Program-made: the position numbers and the translations under genes | Shown: piece after piece, positions 16,760 to 29,154 of the stretch | How positions within the stretch are numbered: the stretch's first letter is position 1 | Layout: the number at the start of each line of letters is the position of its first letter | Assembly: GCF_016587375.1 (NCBI RefSeq) | Contig: NZ_BNJG01000003.1 | Coordinates: 930,001-994,000, forward strand | DNA: 64,000 nucleotides | Direction: 5' to 3' | From: Ktedonobacter robiniae | Lineage (GTDB): Bacteria; Chloroflexota; Ktedonobacteria; Ktedonobacterales; Ktedonobacteraceae | Notes under the pieces: generated by a model | The model's input: only the letters and a program-made list of their open reading frames with translations | Told to the model about the DNA's origin: nothing | The model's database searches: none

Positions 16760-17623
16760 ATGGAAAAGCCAAAGATGTCAATTGGTTTTGCATTAAGGAG
16801 TAGAAAAGTGTTTGATGCTACCTTAAAGTTAAATGCTCAGGTGCCTAACACCATTTATAGAAAAAGCGTGGCGGAGGTCGAGGTACAAAACCTGGCGAAG
16901 CGTTATGGCAAGCTAGAAGCGGTCAAAGGCATCACTTTTGGCATAAATAGAGGAGAAATTTTTGGGCTTCTCGGGCCAAATGGCGCAGGCAAAAGTACCG
17001 TCATCAATATGATGTGTGGCTACCTACGTCCCACCGCTGGCGATACCTACATTCGCAATCTCTCCGTCAAAAAGAAAGGCAGAGCCGTCAAATATCACAT
17101 CGGCGTCGTGCCACAGGAGCTTGCACTATATAGTGATTTAAACGCCCTGGAAAACCTGACCTTTTTTGCCAAAATGTATGGCATTCCTGACCAGCAACGT
17201 AAGAAGCGTGCCGAAGAGGTTCTCAACTTTGTGGGACTCTACCAGCGGCGCAAAGATACGCCGAAGCATTTCTCTGGCGGCATGCAGCGCCGACTCAATA
17301 TCGCCATTGCCTTGATGCACAGTCCATCCTTCCTGCTCATGGACGAGCCAACCGTCGGAGTAGATCCGCAATCGCGCGAGCACATCTTTGCAACCATCGA
17401 GCGCCTGCGCGACCAGGGAACAACCATTCTCTACACAACGCACTATATGGAAGAGGCCGAGCGCCTCTGCCAGCGTATCGCGATCATGAATGAAGGGAGC
17501 ATCATCGCTATAGGCACATTGCCCCAGCTACTTGCCCGGCTAGAACCAGAACGCACTATTCAACGACCAAGAGGACTACAAGAACTCTTTATCCAGCTTA
17601 CAGGCAAAACGCTACGGGACTAG
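16760..17623 (+). CDS. ABC exporter ATP-binding protein (DrrA-like)
   Basis: A 287-residue ATPase with Walker A GLLGPNGAGKST near residue 77, Q-loop in VVPQELALYS, ABC signature FSGGMQRRLN, Walker B FLLMDEPTVGVD and the switch His in TTHYMEEAERL. It is shorter than DrrA and has about 35 extra residues ahead of the ATPase fold. The start at 16760 has GGGAG ten bases upstream. It pairs with the ABC-2 permease 17 bases downstream, and its position after the PKS suggests polyketide export or self-protection. Confidence 0.9.
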   Translation: MEKPKMSIGFALRSRKVFDATLKLNAQVPNTIYRKSVAEVEVQNLAKRYGKLEAVKGITFGINRGEIFGLLGPNGAGKSTVINMMCGYLRPTAGDTYIRNLSVKKKGRAVKYHIGVVPQELALYSDLNALENLTFFAKMYGIPDQQRKKRAEEVLNFVGLYQRRKDTPKHFSGGMQRRLNIAIALMHSPSFLLMDEPTVGVDPQSREHIFATIERLRDQGTTILYTTHYMEEAERLCQRIAIMNEGSIIAIGTLPQLLARLEPERTIQRPRGLQELFIQLTGKTLRD

Positions 17624-17640
17624 ACTGAAAGAACAATTCT

Positions 17641-18897
17641 ATGAGAACGCTCTGGCATATCGCGAAAAAAGACCTCTTGCAGGTTATTAAAGATAAACAC
17701 TCGCTCATTCTGCTACTTCTCGTCCCGCTTTTGCTGATCAGCATTATGGGCAGTGCCTTTGGCAGCGCCTTCAGCAACAACGCATCGGTAGAGTTTATGG
17801 TTGCCGTCAACAACCAGGACAGTGGGCGCGTAGGGGATACTATTATCAAAACCTTGCAAGGAACCAATAGCAGCTTCAAACTTAATGTGAAGGGATATAG
17901 CACTTCCCAGCAAGTCTTACAGCAGGTAGAGAACGAAAAAGCGGTCGCAGGCATCATAATCCCCACGGGGACCTCGCAGAAGCTCCAGGATGCCGCCAGC
18001 AAAGGCCAAACGCCGAACAACATCATTCAGTTCTACACCCGCCCTAACAGCAGAGATGAACGCAGTACCTTCACGCAACAGCTCGTCACCGGTGTCATCA
18101 ATCGCCAGATCGACGCCCTTTACGCGGGGAGCGCCGCCGTTCAGCAGGTGCAAGCTGTCTGCCAGCAGCCAGCAAATACCTGTAATTATGCAACTATCAA
18201 ACCTGAAGCCATCAGTAAAACGGTTGGGGAAGCCAGCCAGACAAGTAAAAATATAAGCCTGGTGCAAATGCTTACAACGGGGAGCGCACCCAAAAGCAAC
18301 AACTTCGACCAGTTGCTGCCGGGCTTCGCGGTACTCTTCGCGCTGTTTGGTCTCAACTCGGCTGCGTCCACCATTCTCCAGGAGAAGGAAGAGGGAACAT
18401 TTCGTCGTCTGCTGATTGCCCCAGTTCCCAGGTATGCCCTGCTTGGTGGTAAGCTTATCGCCCAGTTTCTGCTCACACTCCTACAATTGAGCGTACTCTT
18501 TACAATTGGCTATTACGTGTTCAAGCTCAACATTGGCTCCTGGCAGGCCATCGCGCTCCTGCTGGTCAGCACCAGTTTCGCGACCACGGGTCTCGGCATG
18601 TTACTCGTCTCAATCGTCAAATCGAGGAGACAGCTCACACCCATTGTCACGCTGACTACGCTGGTAACGTCCGCCATTGGCGGCTCCTGGTGGCCGCTCT
18701 GGTCGGAACCGCAATGGATGCAGCAGATAGCCAAAATTGGCATCACGGCCTGGGCCATTGATGGGCTAAACGGAGTCATGATCTTCGGAAAAGGCCTCTC
18801 CGAGGTGCAGTTCAATATCCTTGGCCTGCTTGGGTATGGCCTGATCTGCTTTTTCCTGGCCTTGCGCCTCTTCCGTTTCCAGGAGCAAAGCGCGTAG
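17641..18897 (+). CDS. ABC-2 type exporter permease
   Basis: A 418-residue permease. A first membrane segment (about 20-42) precedes a large extracytoplasmic domain of about 200 residues, then five membrane segments from about 222 onward, with the ABC-2 hallmark EKEEGTFRRLLIAPVP between segments 2 and 3. The fold is that of drug and polyketide exporters related to the YhgE/Pip and DrrB groups. Gene spacing makes it the partner of the ATPase at 16760. Confidence 0.88.
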   Translation: MRTLWHIAKKDLLQVIKDKHSLILLLLVPLLLISIMGSAFGSAFSNNASVEFMVAVNNQDSGRVGDTIIKTLQGTNSSFKLNVKGYSTSQQVLQQVENEKAVAGIIIPTGTSQKLQDAASKGQTPNNIIQFYTRPNSRDERSTFTQQLVTGVINRQIDALYAGSAAVQQVQAVCQQPANTCNYATIKPEAISKTVGEASQTSKNISLVQMLTTGSAPKSNNFDQLLPGFAVLFALFGLNSAASTILQEKEEGTFRRLLIAPVPRYALLGGKLIAQFLLTLLQLSVLFTIGYYVFKLNIGSWQAIALLLVSTSFATTGLGMLLVSIVKSRRQLTPIVTLTTLVTSAIGGSWWPLWSEPQWMQQIAKIGITAWAIDGLNGVMIFGKGLSEVQFNILGLLGYGLICFFLALRLFRFQEQSA

Positions 18898-18946
18898 ACG
18901 AGCGTTGCAAGCAAACTCTTCTCATCGTCAACTTTGCGCGTGTTCG

Positions 18947-19007
18947 ACAGAGGAAGAGCCGATAATTATTTGAGCTAAGCTCAAATAATTATCGGCTCTT
19001 CCTCTGT
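18947..19007. terminator. 29-bp-stem hairpin between exporter and rRNA operon
   Basis: Perfect 29-base arms with the loop TAA. It lies between the convergent exporter operon and the 23S rRNA gene and could terminate both; the transcript of the rRNA operon would end here just after the pre-23S stem at 19021. Confidence 0.72.
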
Positions 19008-19020
19008 ATCTGTAACCTGT

Positions 19021-19060
19021 CCAAAGAAGTACTCCCTCAATTTTGCTGAGCCACGCTGGC
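19021..19060 (-). repeat. Pre-23S processing stem, 3' arm
   Basis: This stretch (CCAAAGAAGTACTCCCTCAA onward) is complementary to 22247-22288, with a 3-base bulge and few mismatches. The two arms flank the 23S gene and would form the long RNase III-type stem of the precursor. The 110 bases between this arm and the mature 3' end contain no 5S gene. Confidence 0.75.
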
Positions 19061-19171
19061 CTGCTCACGCTCCCCGTGCCGCGATGTCCTCTCGCTCGTG
19101 CTCAGATCCGATCTCAGACCGCTCTCACTCACACCACAAGGACTCACCACATACGCGAAGAAACAGAATGG

Positions 19172-22136
<2,965 letters not shown>

Positions 22137-22246
22137 TCTGCCTTGTCTGCTTCTTCTTGTGTTAACCCTTGTTGTATGGGATCTCGGTCTTCGTTCTTCA
22201 CTGTCACGAGCTTCGAATGACTCACGTCACGGTTGGGCACTTGCAT

Positions 22247-22288
22247 GCCAACGTGCTCGCTCAGCAAAATTGAAGGATACTTCTTTGG
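22247..22288 (-). repeat. Pre-23S processing stem, 5' arm
   Basis: Complementary to 19021-19060. It lies in the 290-base 16S-23S spacer, which contains no tRNA gene. Confidence 0.75.
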
Positions 22289-22323
22289 TTGTTCAGGTAC
22301 AATGCGGGCTTCGGATCTGGGTT

Positions 22324-22369
22324 GAACCAGCGGCCGAACCGCTCAAGAGTGGAAGCAGGGGACAACGGA
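22324..22369 (-). repeat. Pre-16S processing stem, 3' arm
   Basis: GAACCGCTCAAGAGTGGAAG and its flanks are complementary, with a few mismatches, to 24069-24119 on the other side of the 16S gene, forming the precursor stem. Confidence 0.7.
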
Positions 22370-22425
22370 CAGGTCGTTCCTGTTCGACCTGAGAGTGCAG
22401 TGCTACGTGAGCACTGATGACTCCC

Positions 22426-23905
<1,480 letters not shown>

Positions 23906-24068
23906 CAAGTGATGAATGTATCTTCCACATCACTGCTACACAGCGACGTAGTAAGCATTGTAAGTTTGCGTCCAGGCTAGAAGCACGTTGTCGTTACTTC
24001 ATTGCTTTGTTCGCAGAATTGACAGGAACGGTGTTCTCCGCGATTGAGACATGCTCAACCAGCGAAGT

Positions 24069-24119
24069 TCCGTTGTACTTCTGCATTCCACTCTTCAGTT
24101 GTTCAGGGTGCTCTGGTTC
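24069..24119 (-). repeat. Pre-16S processing stem, 5' arm
   Basis: TCCGTTGTACTTCTGCATTC and the following bases pair with 22324-22369. The arm lies in the rRNA leader, about 165 bases before the mature 16S 5' end. Confidence 0.7.
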
Positions 24120-24222
24120 GTTCTTCTTTTGCTGTTGAACCGCAACCCGGCAGGCCTCGTGGGCTTGCCTCTTGTGTGTCGCTCCGGCGTTTGCGGTGTC
24201 CGTGCTCGCCGTTGACTGTGTC

Positions 24223-24251
24223 AGTATCGCATACACTTTGCGCTTTGTCAA
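24223..24251 (-). promoter_or_regulatory. rRNA operon promoter
   Basis: On the minus strand: TTGACA, exactly 17 bases, GATACT, about 310 bases before the 16S 5' end. It is the best sigma-70-type match in the leader and lies upstream of the pre-16S stem arm, as expected for the main rRNA promoter. Confidence 0.75.
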
Positions 24252-24349
24252 GTACTTTTCTGACGTCTTTTTGCGGCTGCTAAAAACTCGTTTTCAGTCG
24301 CGCAAAACCTGGTCAGAGACCCTCTCTGCATCCTGTCAGAGACAGCACA

Positions 24350-24540
24350 AAAAGCACGTCCATTCATCGTGTGAAGGAACGTGTGATGCAGCGGGGGAAG
24401 TACCCGTGGCGAGCCACCTTAGCGTGGCACCTGGGCATCTGCGATCCTCACCGTTCCCAGTAAGGCAGAGATGCCGGGTAAATCGGACAGGAGCACCGAT
24501 CAGGCCGGTGATTGTCGCTGTTTTACCATGTGTTTGGAGT
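24350..24540 (-). ncRNA. Candidate structured small RNA upstream of the rRNA operon
   Basis: Between a strong promoter (24547-24575) and a terminator-like hairpin (CACGTTC...GGACGTG followed by CTTTTT, about 24387-24350) lies about 190 bases with no open frame and good pairing: GGTAAA...TTTACC enclosing CACCG...CGGTG; GGCATCT...AGATGCC enclosing CTTACTG-GGAA-CGGTGAG; and GCCAC...GTGGC, where the same GTGGC could instead pair with a following GCCAC. I match it to no known family; 6S RNA was considered because of the size but the rod shape is not evident. It could alternatively be an rRNA leader with an attenuator. Confidence 0.5.
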
Positions 24541-24546
24541 GAAGGC

Positions 24547-24575
24547 ATTATCCCACAGCTGTTCTGTACTGTCAA
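24547..24575 (-). promoter_or_regulatory. Promoter of the candidate small RNA
   Basis: On the minus strand: TTGACA, 17 bases, GATAAT. A start about 7 bases downstream (near 24540) would make the RNA described at 24350-24540. Confidence 0.65.
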
Positions 24576-24690
24576 ACAATGCGAGAAATCGGTACTATTG
24601 GTAGGCGTATTGCGCCAAGCGTAGTATATCATGGTGCGAACATGGTTAGCCGTCACATTTAAATATAAATATGATCATACCCTGACTGCC

Positions 24691-25382
24691 CTAAAGCATG
24701 TTAATCGCTCGGGCCGCTACAATAACGATCAATGACATGGCGATCAGGGCCTGGACCATCATTAAGGCCTTAATACGGCGCGTCAGAGGCATCGTATCGG
24801 TGGGGCTGAGCGCAGTGGCTGTGGTAAAAGCCACGAAGAGATAATCAAGATAGTGAGGTGCCCAACTGCCATCATTTCCGCCTATTTGTTGAGGAAACTG
24901 CCAATCAACAGCCTTGTGTCCGGTCTGGTGACGCTTGATAGGCCCTCCTCCATCCACCTCCCAGTACCAGAGTGAGAAAACAAGAATGTTAAACAACCAT
25001 AGCACAATGGCTGATGAGAAGAGGACCTGGGCATGCTTATCCGCTGGTAAAGTCACAATAAGCAACAAGACACCAATAGCCAGGGCCGCCGTGACCACCC
25101 CCAGCGTAAGTAATGTCAGCAGGCGAGTCGTGAAATGAGGGAGGCGCCGCCCAAACAAACGCGCAATGATCGCTGGGCATAATGCTACAATCTCAATCGC
25201 CAACAAAAGCCAGGCAGGACCCAGGCGCAATTTCGCGGGTAGGAAGAAATAAAGCACACCTAGCATCAGAGAGCCAAGGATCGCGGCCCAGCGGGGGCTA
25301 CTACCATACCTTCAGGCAGATCGCGTCGCGCTGGATCTGTAAGATTGGGATTTAAGGGGCTGTTCTCTTCAGCCGAGCACAT
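24691..25382 (-). CDS. DUF1345-like membrane protein, frameshifted near its N-terminus
   Basis: The long frame (24691-25266) encodes about five membrane segments and ends with YLDYLFVAFTTATALSPTDT, like the DUF1345 group of unknown function. Upstream in another frame, an ATG at 25382 with a strong GAGAGGAGAG ribosome site starts MCSAEENSPLNPN and stays open to the C5 run at 25293-25297. One additional C in that run joins the two as ...GMVVAPRWAAILGSLMLGVL and gives a 230-residue protein of normal layout. Either a real frameshift or a homopolymer error. Confidence 0.65.
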
Positions 25383-25585
25383 AAGCTGTCTCTCCTCTCA
25401 ATATATAGCGAGTTGCCTCTCTATTGTATTCCAGGATGCAGACATGTGTGAGTATTGTCTACCTCTGATGTTACGATTTCACATCAGCAAGCGTGTACTG
25501 CTAATATTTCTGCCTTTATTTTGGTACATTCATCAAATCTGTAGAGCCCATGCAATGCATGGACCCGACAAGGAGGAAAGCTGTT

Positions 25586-25918
25586 ATGCATGAACCTGTT
25601 ACAGAGAGCCACTTGCGGCAATGCACACAAACCTGCAACTACTGCCATGCTGTCTGTGAGCAAACTTTGCACTATTGCCTCCACAAGGGAGGACGCCTCC
25701 TGCAAGGCGATTGTGTACAGGCGCTAATCGACTGCTCGCAAATCTGTCAGCTTACACAGGATCTCACGCTACGCCAGTCGCCGCTTCAGGAACATACACG
25801 CGGTCTCTGTGCTGAGGCTTGCCACCTGTGCGCCCAGACCTGTCAGCAGTTCCAGGAAGACGCCCAGATGCATGCCTGTGCCAACATGTGTCAGCAGTGC
25901 GCGACTGCATGCCAGTAA
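25586..25918 (+). CDS. Cys-rich four-helix copper-binding protein (Csp-like)
   Basis: A 110-residue protein with Cys pairs on successive helices: CTQTCNYCHAVCEQ, YCLHK, CVQALIDCSQICQL, CAEACHLCAQTCQQF and CANMCQQCATACQ. This spacing is that of the DUF326/Csp copper-storage four-helix bundles, which hold many Cu(I) ions in the core. AAGGAGG lies nine bases before the ATG. There is no export signal, so it should be cytosolic. It is convergent with the CDF metal exporter, suggesting a local metal-handling pair. Confidence 0.87.
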   Translation: MHEPVTESHLRQCTQTCNYCHAVCEQTLHYCLHKGGRLLQGDCVQALIDCSQICQLTQDLTLRQSPLQEHTRGLCAEACHLCAQTCQQFQEDAQMHACANMCQQCATACQ

Positions 25919-25942
25919 ATGCTTCACACAGGCACAATTTCG

Positions 25943-27454
25943 CTAGTTGACACCCCCATCTTCTTCGGGAGGCTCCATGTGGAGCGTAATCGTATCTAAG
26001 CATGGAAAGCGCTGCCGCAGATCGCGCTTGACCTCTTCGGCCTGGATATGTACCTGGCTTACAGGGGCATGCGCTTGAAAAATCAGGTGGAATGTCAGGT
26101 CGAGTTGAGACATATCCTCGGGGGTTAAGTCTTCCCGCGCCCGCCCGCCTTCATCCTGAGCACAATAGAGGTGAATATCATGCGCCCGCTCCCTACCCAC
26201 TTTTTCGTCTACCCGCTGGCGGATCGCGTCTACCAGTTGAGGATATGTTGACGTGACCTCATTGCGCACGGCGACATGGGTTTCTGGCGCTTCTAAATGC
26301 GTGGTCACGAGCTGTATCTGTGGTTCAGAGGCGACAATGGTCTGCTCAAAGCGTGATGCCTGAGCATGGGCCTCCTGCAGCGACAAGTCTGTGGGGACCT
26401 CCAGGTCGACATCGGCTTCCAGGTGACTACCTACGGCGCGCAGGTGAATATCATGGATATGCACGCCCTGGCTCTCCGCCAGGCGATACAGGCGTTCGGC
26501 AATTGTCTCACCCGGCGAACGCATCGGCTCTGCATGCACGACAATATCGACCTCCGCTTGCTCAGCCTGTTCATGTACAGCCTGGCTCACTGCATCCTCA
26601 ACCTGCTCGCTCACCATGTGCGTCTGCTCAAAAGTCAGGGTGCGCGCGACAGCGATGGTGATCTCGATGAAATACGTGTTGCCAGCGCGACGCACACGTA
26701 AGCGACGGATTTCTAGCACCTCAGGTAGAGTTCGCACATGCCCGGTAATCGGCAAAATAAGCGCGTGCGGAGCCTTGTCCAGCAGGGCATCAAGCGTTTC
26801 CTTCGCCAGTTGCACGCTCACCCAGATGACAATAAATGAGACGACCAGGGCAGCTACCGCATCAGCCTGAGTCAGCCATGCAGGGAGATGCAACGCATTT
26901 GTGACAAGTACGATAAACAGGCCAATAATCACTACCGCCGAACTCCAGATATCGGTGCTGAAGTGTAAGGCATCAGCCTCCAGGGCCTGGCTACCCACTT
27001 TGCGGGCTACGCGTAACAGGACGCGTGAGCGTGTGAAATCAACCACAATGGAAATACCCATCACCACAAAAGCCCAGATGCTAATCTCAACATGCCCTTC
27101 GTGGTACAGCAAACGACGTACAGCCTCATAAATGATCCAGAGCGCTGTTACGAGCAATAGGACCGCCTCTAGAAACGCGGAGAGATTCTCAATCTTTTCA
27201 TGCCCATAGTGATGCGACTCGTCGGCTGGACGCGAGGCGAAGCGAACGGCGAAAAACGTCATCAGCGCGGCGATCAAGTCTAGTCCAGAGTGCGCCGCCT
27301 CAGCCAGAATGCCCAGGCTACCAGTCAATAAGCCAACGGCCAATTTCAAAGCCGTCAGGCCTATGGCTGCTCCTACCGAGGAGAGTGCAACCATATTCTT
27401 CTCGTGTTGCATTGCTTGCTTCTGTTTTTGCTGCTCTTGATCCGATACTGTCAC
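25943..27454 (-). CDS. Cation diffusion facilitator (CDF) metal exporter with extended C-terminus
   Basis: A 503-residue protein. Six membrane segments lie in about 20-225, with metal-site motifs HSGLD in segment 2 and HFSTD in segment 5, and an HHYGHEK loop. After residue 230 come two or three copies of the CDF cytosolic dimerisation domain instead of one (metal-ligand-like VDIVVHAEP and ITLHMEPPEED), making it about 200 residues longer than typical. The start is GTG at 27454 with GAGG five bases upstream. It probably exports Zn, Fe or Mn by proton antiport. Confidence 0.9.
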   Translation of the reverse strand: MTVSDQEQQKQKQAMQHEKNMVALSSVGAAIGLTALKLAVGLLTGSLGILAEAAHSGLDLIAALMTFFAVRFASRPADESHHYGHEKIENLSAFLEAVLLLVTALWIIYEAVRRLLYHEGHVEISIWAFVVMGISIVVDFTRSRVLLRVARKVGSQALEADALHFSTDIWSSAVVIIGLFIVLVTNALHLPAWLTQADAVAALVVSFIVIWVSVQLAKETLDALLDKAPHALILPITGHVRTLPEVLEIRRLRVRRAGNTYFIEITIAVARTLTFEQTHMVSEQVEDAVSQAVHEQAEQAEVDIVVHAEPMRSPGETIAERLYRLAESQGVHIHDIHLRAVGSHLEADVDLEVPTDLSLQEAHAQASRFEQTIVASEPQIQLVTTHLEAPETHVAVRNEVTSTYPQLVDAIRQRVDEKVGRERAHDIHLYCAQDEGGRAREDLTPEDMSQLDLTFHLIFQAHAPVSQVHIQAEEVKRDLRQRFPCLDTITLHMEPPEEDGGVN

Positions 27455-27550
27455 AAATTCCTCACAAGCTCATCTTCAGATGCCTGGTTCTGCTCTCGCT
27501 GACCAGATACTACCGTAAATTCCTCGCAAGCTCATCTTCAGGTACCTAGT
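27443..27550. repeat. Diverged tandem duplication over the CDF start region
   Basis: Two copies with a period of about 65 bases share AAATTCCTC(A/G)CAAGCTC and the following ATCTTCAG. The gene-proximal copy contains the working ribosome site and GTG start of the CDF gene; in the distal copy the start position reads ACG. Confidence 0.6.
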
Positions 27551-28025
27551 GTCACCACAGGTGTGAAAGGGTTCTCGGCCGCCATTGTATCTGATACAGA
27601 ATAGCTATGTCCATAGAAAGTGCAAAAATATAATTTTTAGTTTAATAAAAACTAAAAGCCCCATTTTGGCCCCTGCTCAAACCCTACGCCACTTGCCTGC
27701 TTAAGCTCAAACAGCTCTCAAAATTGTAAAACAGTGCAAGCGAATGCACAAGCCTGTAAAATCGATTGGGTGCAAAATTGGGTGCATCGTCCATAATGAA
27801 AAGCCGTCAGAATTGAGAAATCACTTACAAATTGTAAGTCTATCACATATTCTCTCCCTGCTCAGCTCTCCTTTTGAGCTCAGAGCCACCGTCGATATTG
27901 TCCAGTTTTGCCTATCCATATCCAGCTTTGGACAACAAATTTACTGTCAAAGTTTGCCCTTCTGAAGGCCCATTTCAAGCGGCTTCATTGGTATAACTAA
28001 AGTGAACTTTTGGGCTCAAACGCGC
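27551..28025. other. Intergenic stretch without a gene
   Basis: About 475 AT-rich bases with no convincing frame, RNA gene or repeat. It must include the CDF promoter; no clear hexamers were assigned. The right end abuts an IS256-type remnant. Confidence 0.5.
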
Positions 28026-28557
28026 TCAAACGCGCTTTTGATGATGAAGGAGAGAGCTTATTATAACGCCATAGAGGTCGTGAACCTGAGCGTGGATATC
28101 ACAGGTCGTCATCCCACGAGCATAGAGAGCAAGGATCTTGTCTTCGAAACCATCCAGCCGGGTCTGGTGCTTGGGAATGAGGGCTGGCCCAAAGCTGGCT
28201 TTACGGTCACGCGGGACGGCGATGGTGATCTCTCCTTGCGATCCCTTGAGCGCCTTGCGGCTGCTTCCATTGCGGTTGTTACGTGTGGTTTCACTGCGCT
28301 TGGCATGCTTGGGACAGCCCAGGTGCTCCTCCATCTCCGTTTCCAGGCAGCGCTCAATGAGGGCGCTGGTCAGTTGTTTGAGCAAGCCACCTTCGGCAAG
28401 AATTTCCTTCGGGTCGGTGCATTCTTTGAGCAGTTCATCAATGAGTTCGCGTCGAACGGTCATACGTTTTTCTTCTTCTTTCATCTTCGCGCATCCACTA
28501 CCTTTGCTGTGACCACATACACAAAATATTTTATACCCTCTCTTGACGACCCAGTGT
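28026..28557 (-). mobile_element. IS256/Mutator-family transposase remnant with one IS end
   Basis: A minus-strand frame starting near 28484 (MKEEEKRMTVRRELIDELL) reads about 150 residues of an IS256-type transposase N-terminus, including HLGCPKHAKRSETTRNNRNG, then PRDRKASFGPALIPKHQTRL and FEDKILALYARGMTTCDI. Intact members are about 400 residues; the DDE catalytic core is entirely absent, and the frame ends in unrelated sequence. The outer end near 28557 (TGGGTCGTCAAGAGAGGGTA on the minus strand) looks like the IS left end. Not mobile on its own. Confidence 0.82.
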
Positions 28558-28723
28558 AGATGGTAAAACCGAAGCCATAGCAGAAGGGAGGAATGGATAG
28601 AGTGCAGACACTCTATTATCAACATGTATCAACTTTAATTAAAATGCAATTTACTAAACTTTGAAGCAATTACTTTGCCAAATAATTTATTTTAACTTCC
28701 CAAGTTTTAATTGCAATAATTTA

Positions 28724-28768
28724 AAAAATAGTATATAATATGGGGTGTCCCATAGCTCTTTTTATGAG
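28724..28768 (+). promoter_or_regulatory. Shared promoter/leader element, copy A
   Basis: AAAATAGTATATAATA followed by CCCATAGCTCTTTTTATGAG closely resembles 38558-38601 and 41626-41668. All three precede short single-span membrane protein genes with similar spacing. It contains a TATAAT-like core and probably is their promoter plus 5' leader. Confidence 0.55.
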
Positions 28769-28885
28769 ATCTGTCCAGCGTATAAGGTGCCTCTTCACAC
28801 TCACTATCGCCTTCTTCATTCATATCCTGGCGATCTTTCTTTCATACAACCTTCACAGAGAAGCACTCTAGAGAAGGAGGCCAAC

Positions 28886-29002
28886 ATGCAACTCCTCATC
28901 CCTCTGATGCTCATCCTTGTCATCTTTTTGGGGCCCTTTGGATATATGACCGTTCAATATCAGTTGGAGAGGCAAGCGCTAAAAGATGAGGTCCTCCCAT
29001 AA
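28886..29002 (+). CDS. 38-residue single-span micro-membrane protein
   Basis: Encodes MQLLIPLMLILVIFLGPFGY followed by a charged tail with QYQLERQALKDE. GAAGGAGG six bases before the ATG makes translation very likely. The layout (hydrophobic N-terminus of about 22 residues, then a basic/acidic helix) is like the small proteins at 38765 and 41832, which share its promoter element. Function unknown; candidates are a membrane-complex regulator or stress peptide. Confidence 0.6.
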   Translation: MQLLIPLMLILVIFLGPFGYMTVQYQLERQALKDEVLP

Positions 29003-29043
29003 GAGATTTGACTGATTATTCCCCCCAACTATGCTGGCAGGCA

Positions 29044-29113
29044 ACTTCATACAAATACATGAATTGGAAGTAGATAAGCCAGGACTTCACACCAGAACTT
29101 CATACAGGAACAT
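29044..29113 (+). promoter_or_regulatory. Direct repeats upstream of sufB
   Basis: ACTTCATACA(N3)ACAT occurs at 29044-29060 and 29097-29113, with a partial ACTTCACAC copy between (near 29084). These could be binding sites for a regulator of sufB. Confidence 0.3.
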
Positions 29114-29154
29114 CGAGTTTCCTGCACGAAGAGCAATGTGAGAAGGAGTAAAGT

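Noticed and set aside
19061..19171. Possible 5S rRNA after the 23S gene
   Set aside because: The CCGAAC and GCGCCGATGGTA-type conserved 5S segments are not present, and the space is too short once the processing arm is taken out.
28026..28557. Intact IS256-family insertion sequence
   Set aside because: Only the N-terminal third of the transposase and one end remain; no DDE catalytic core.
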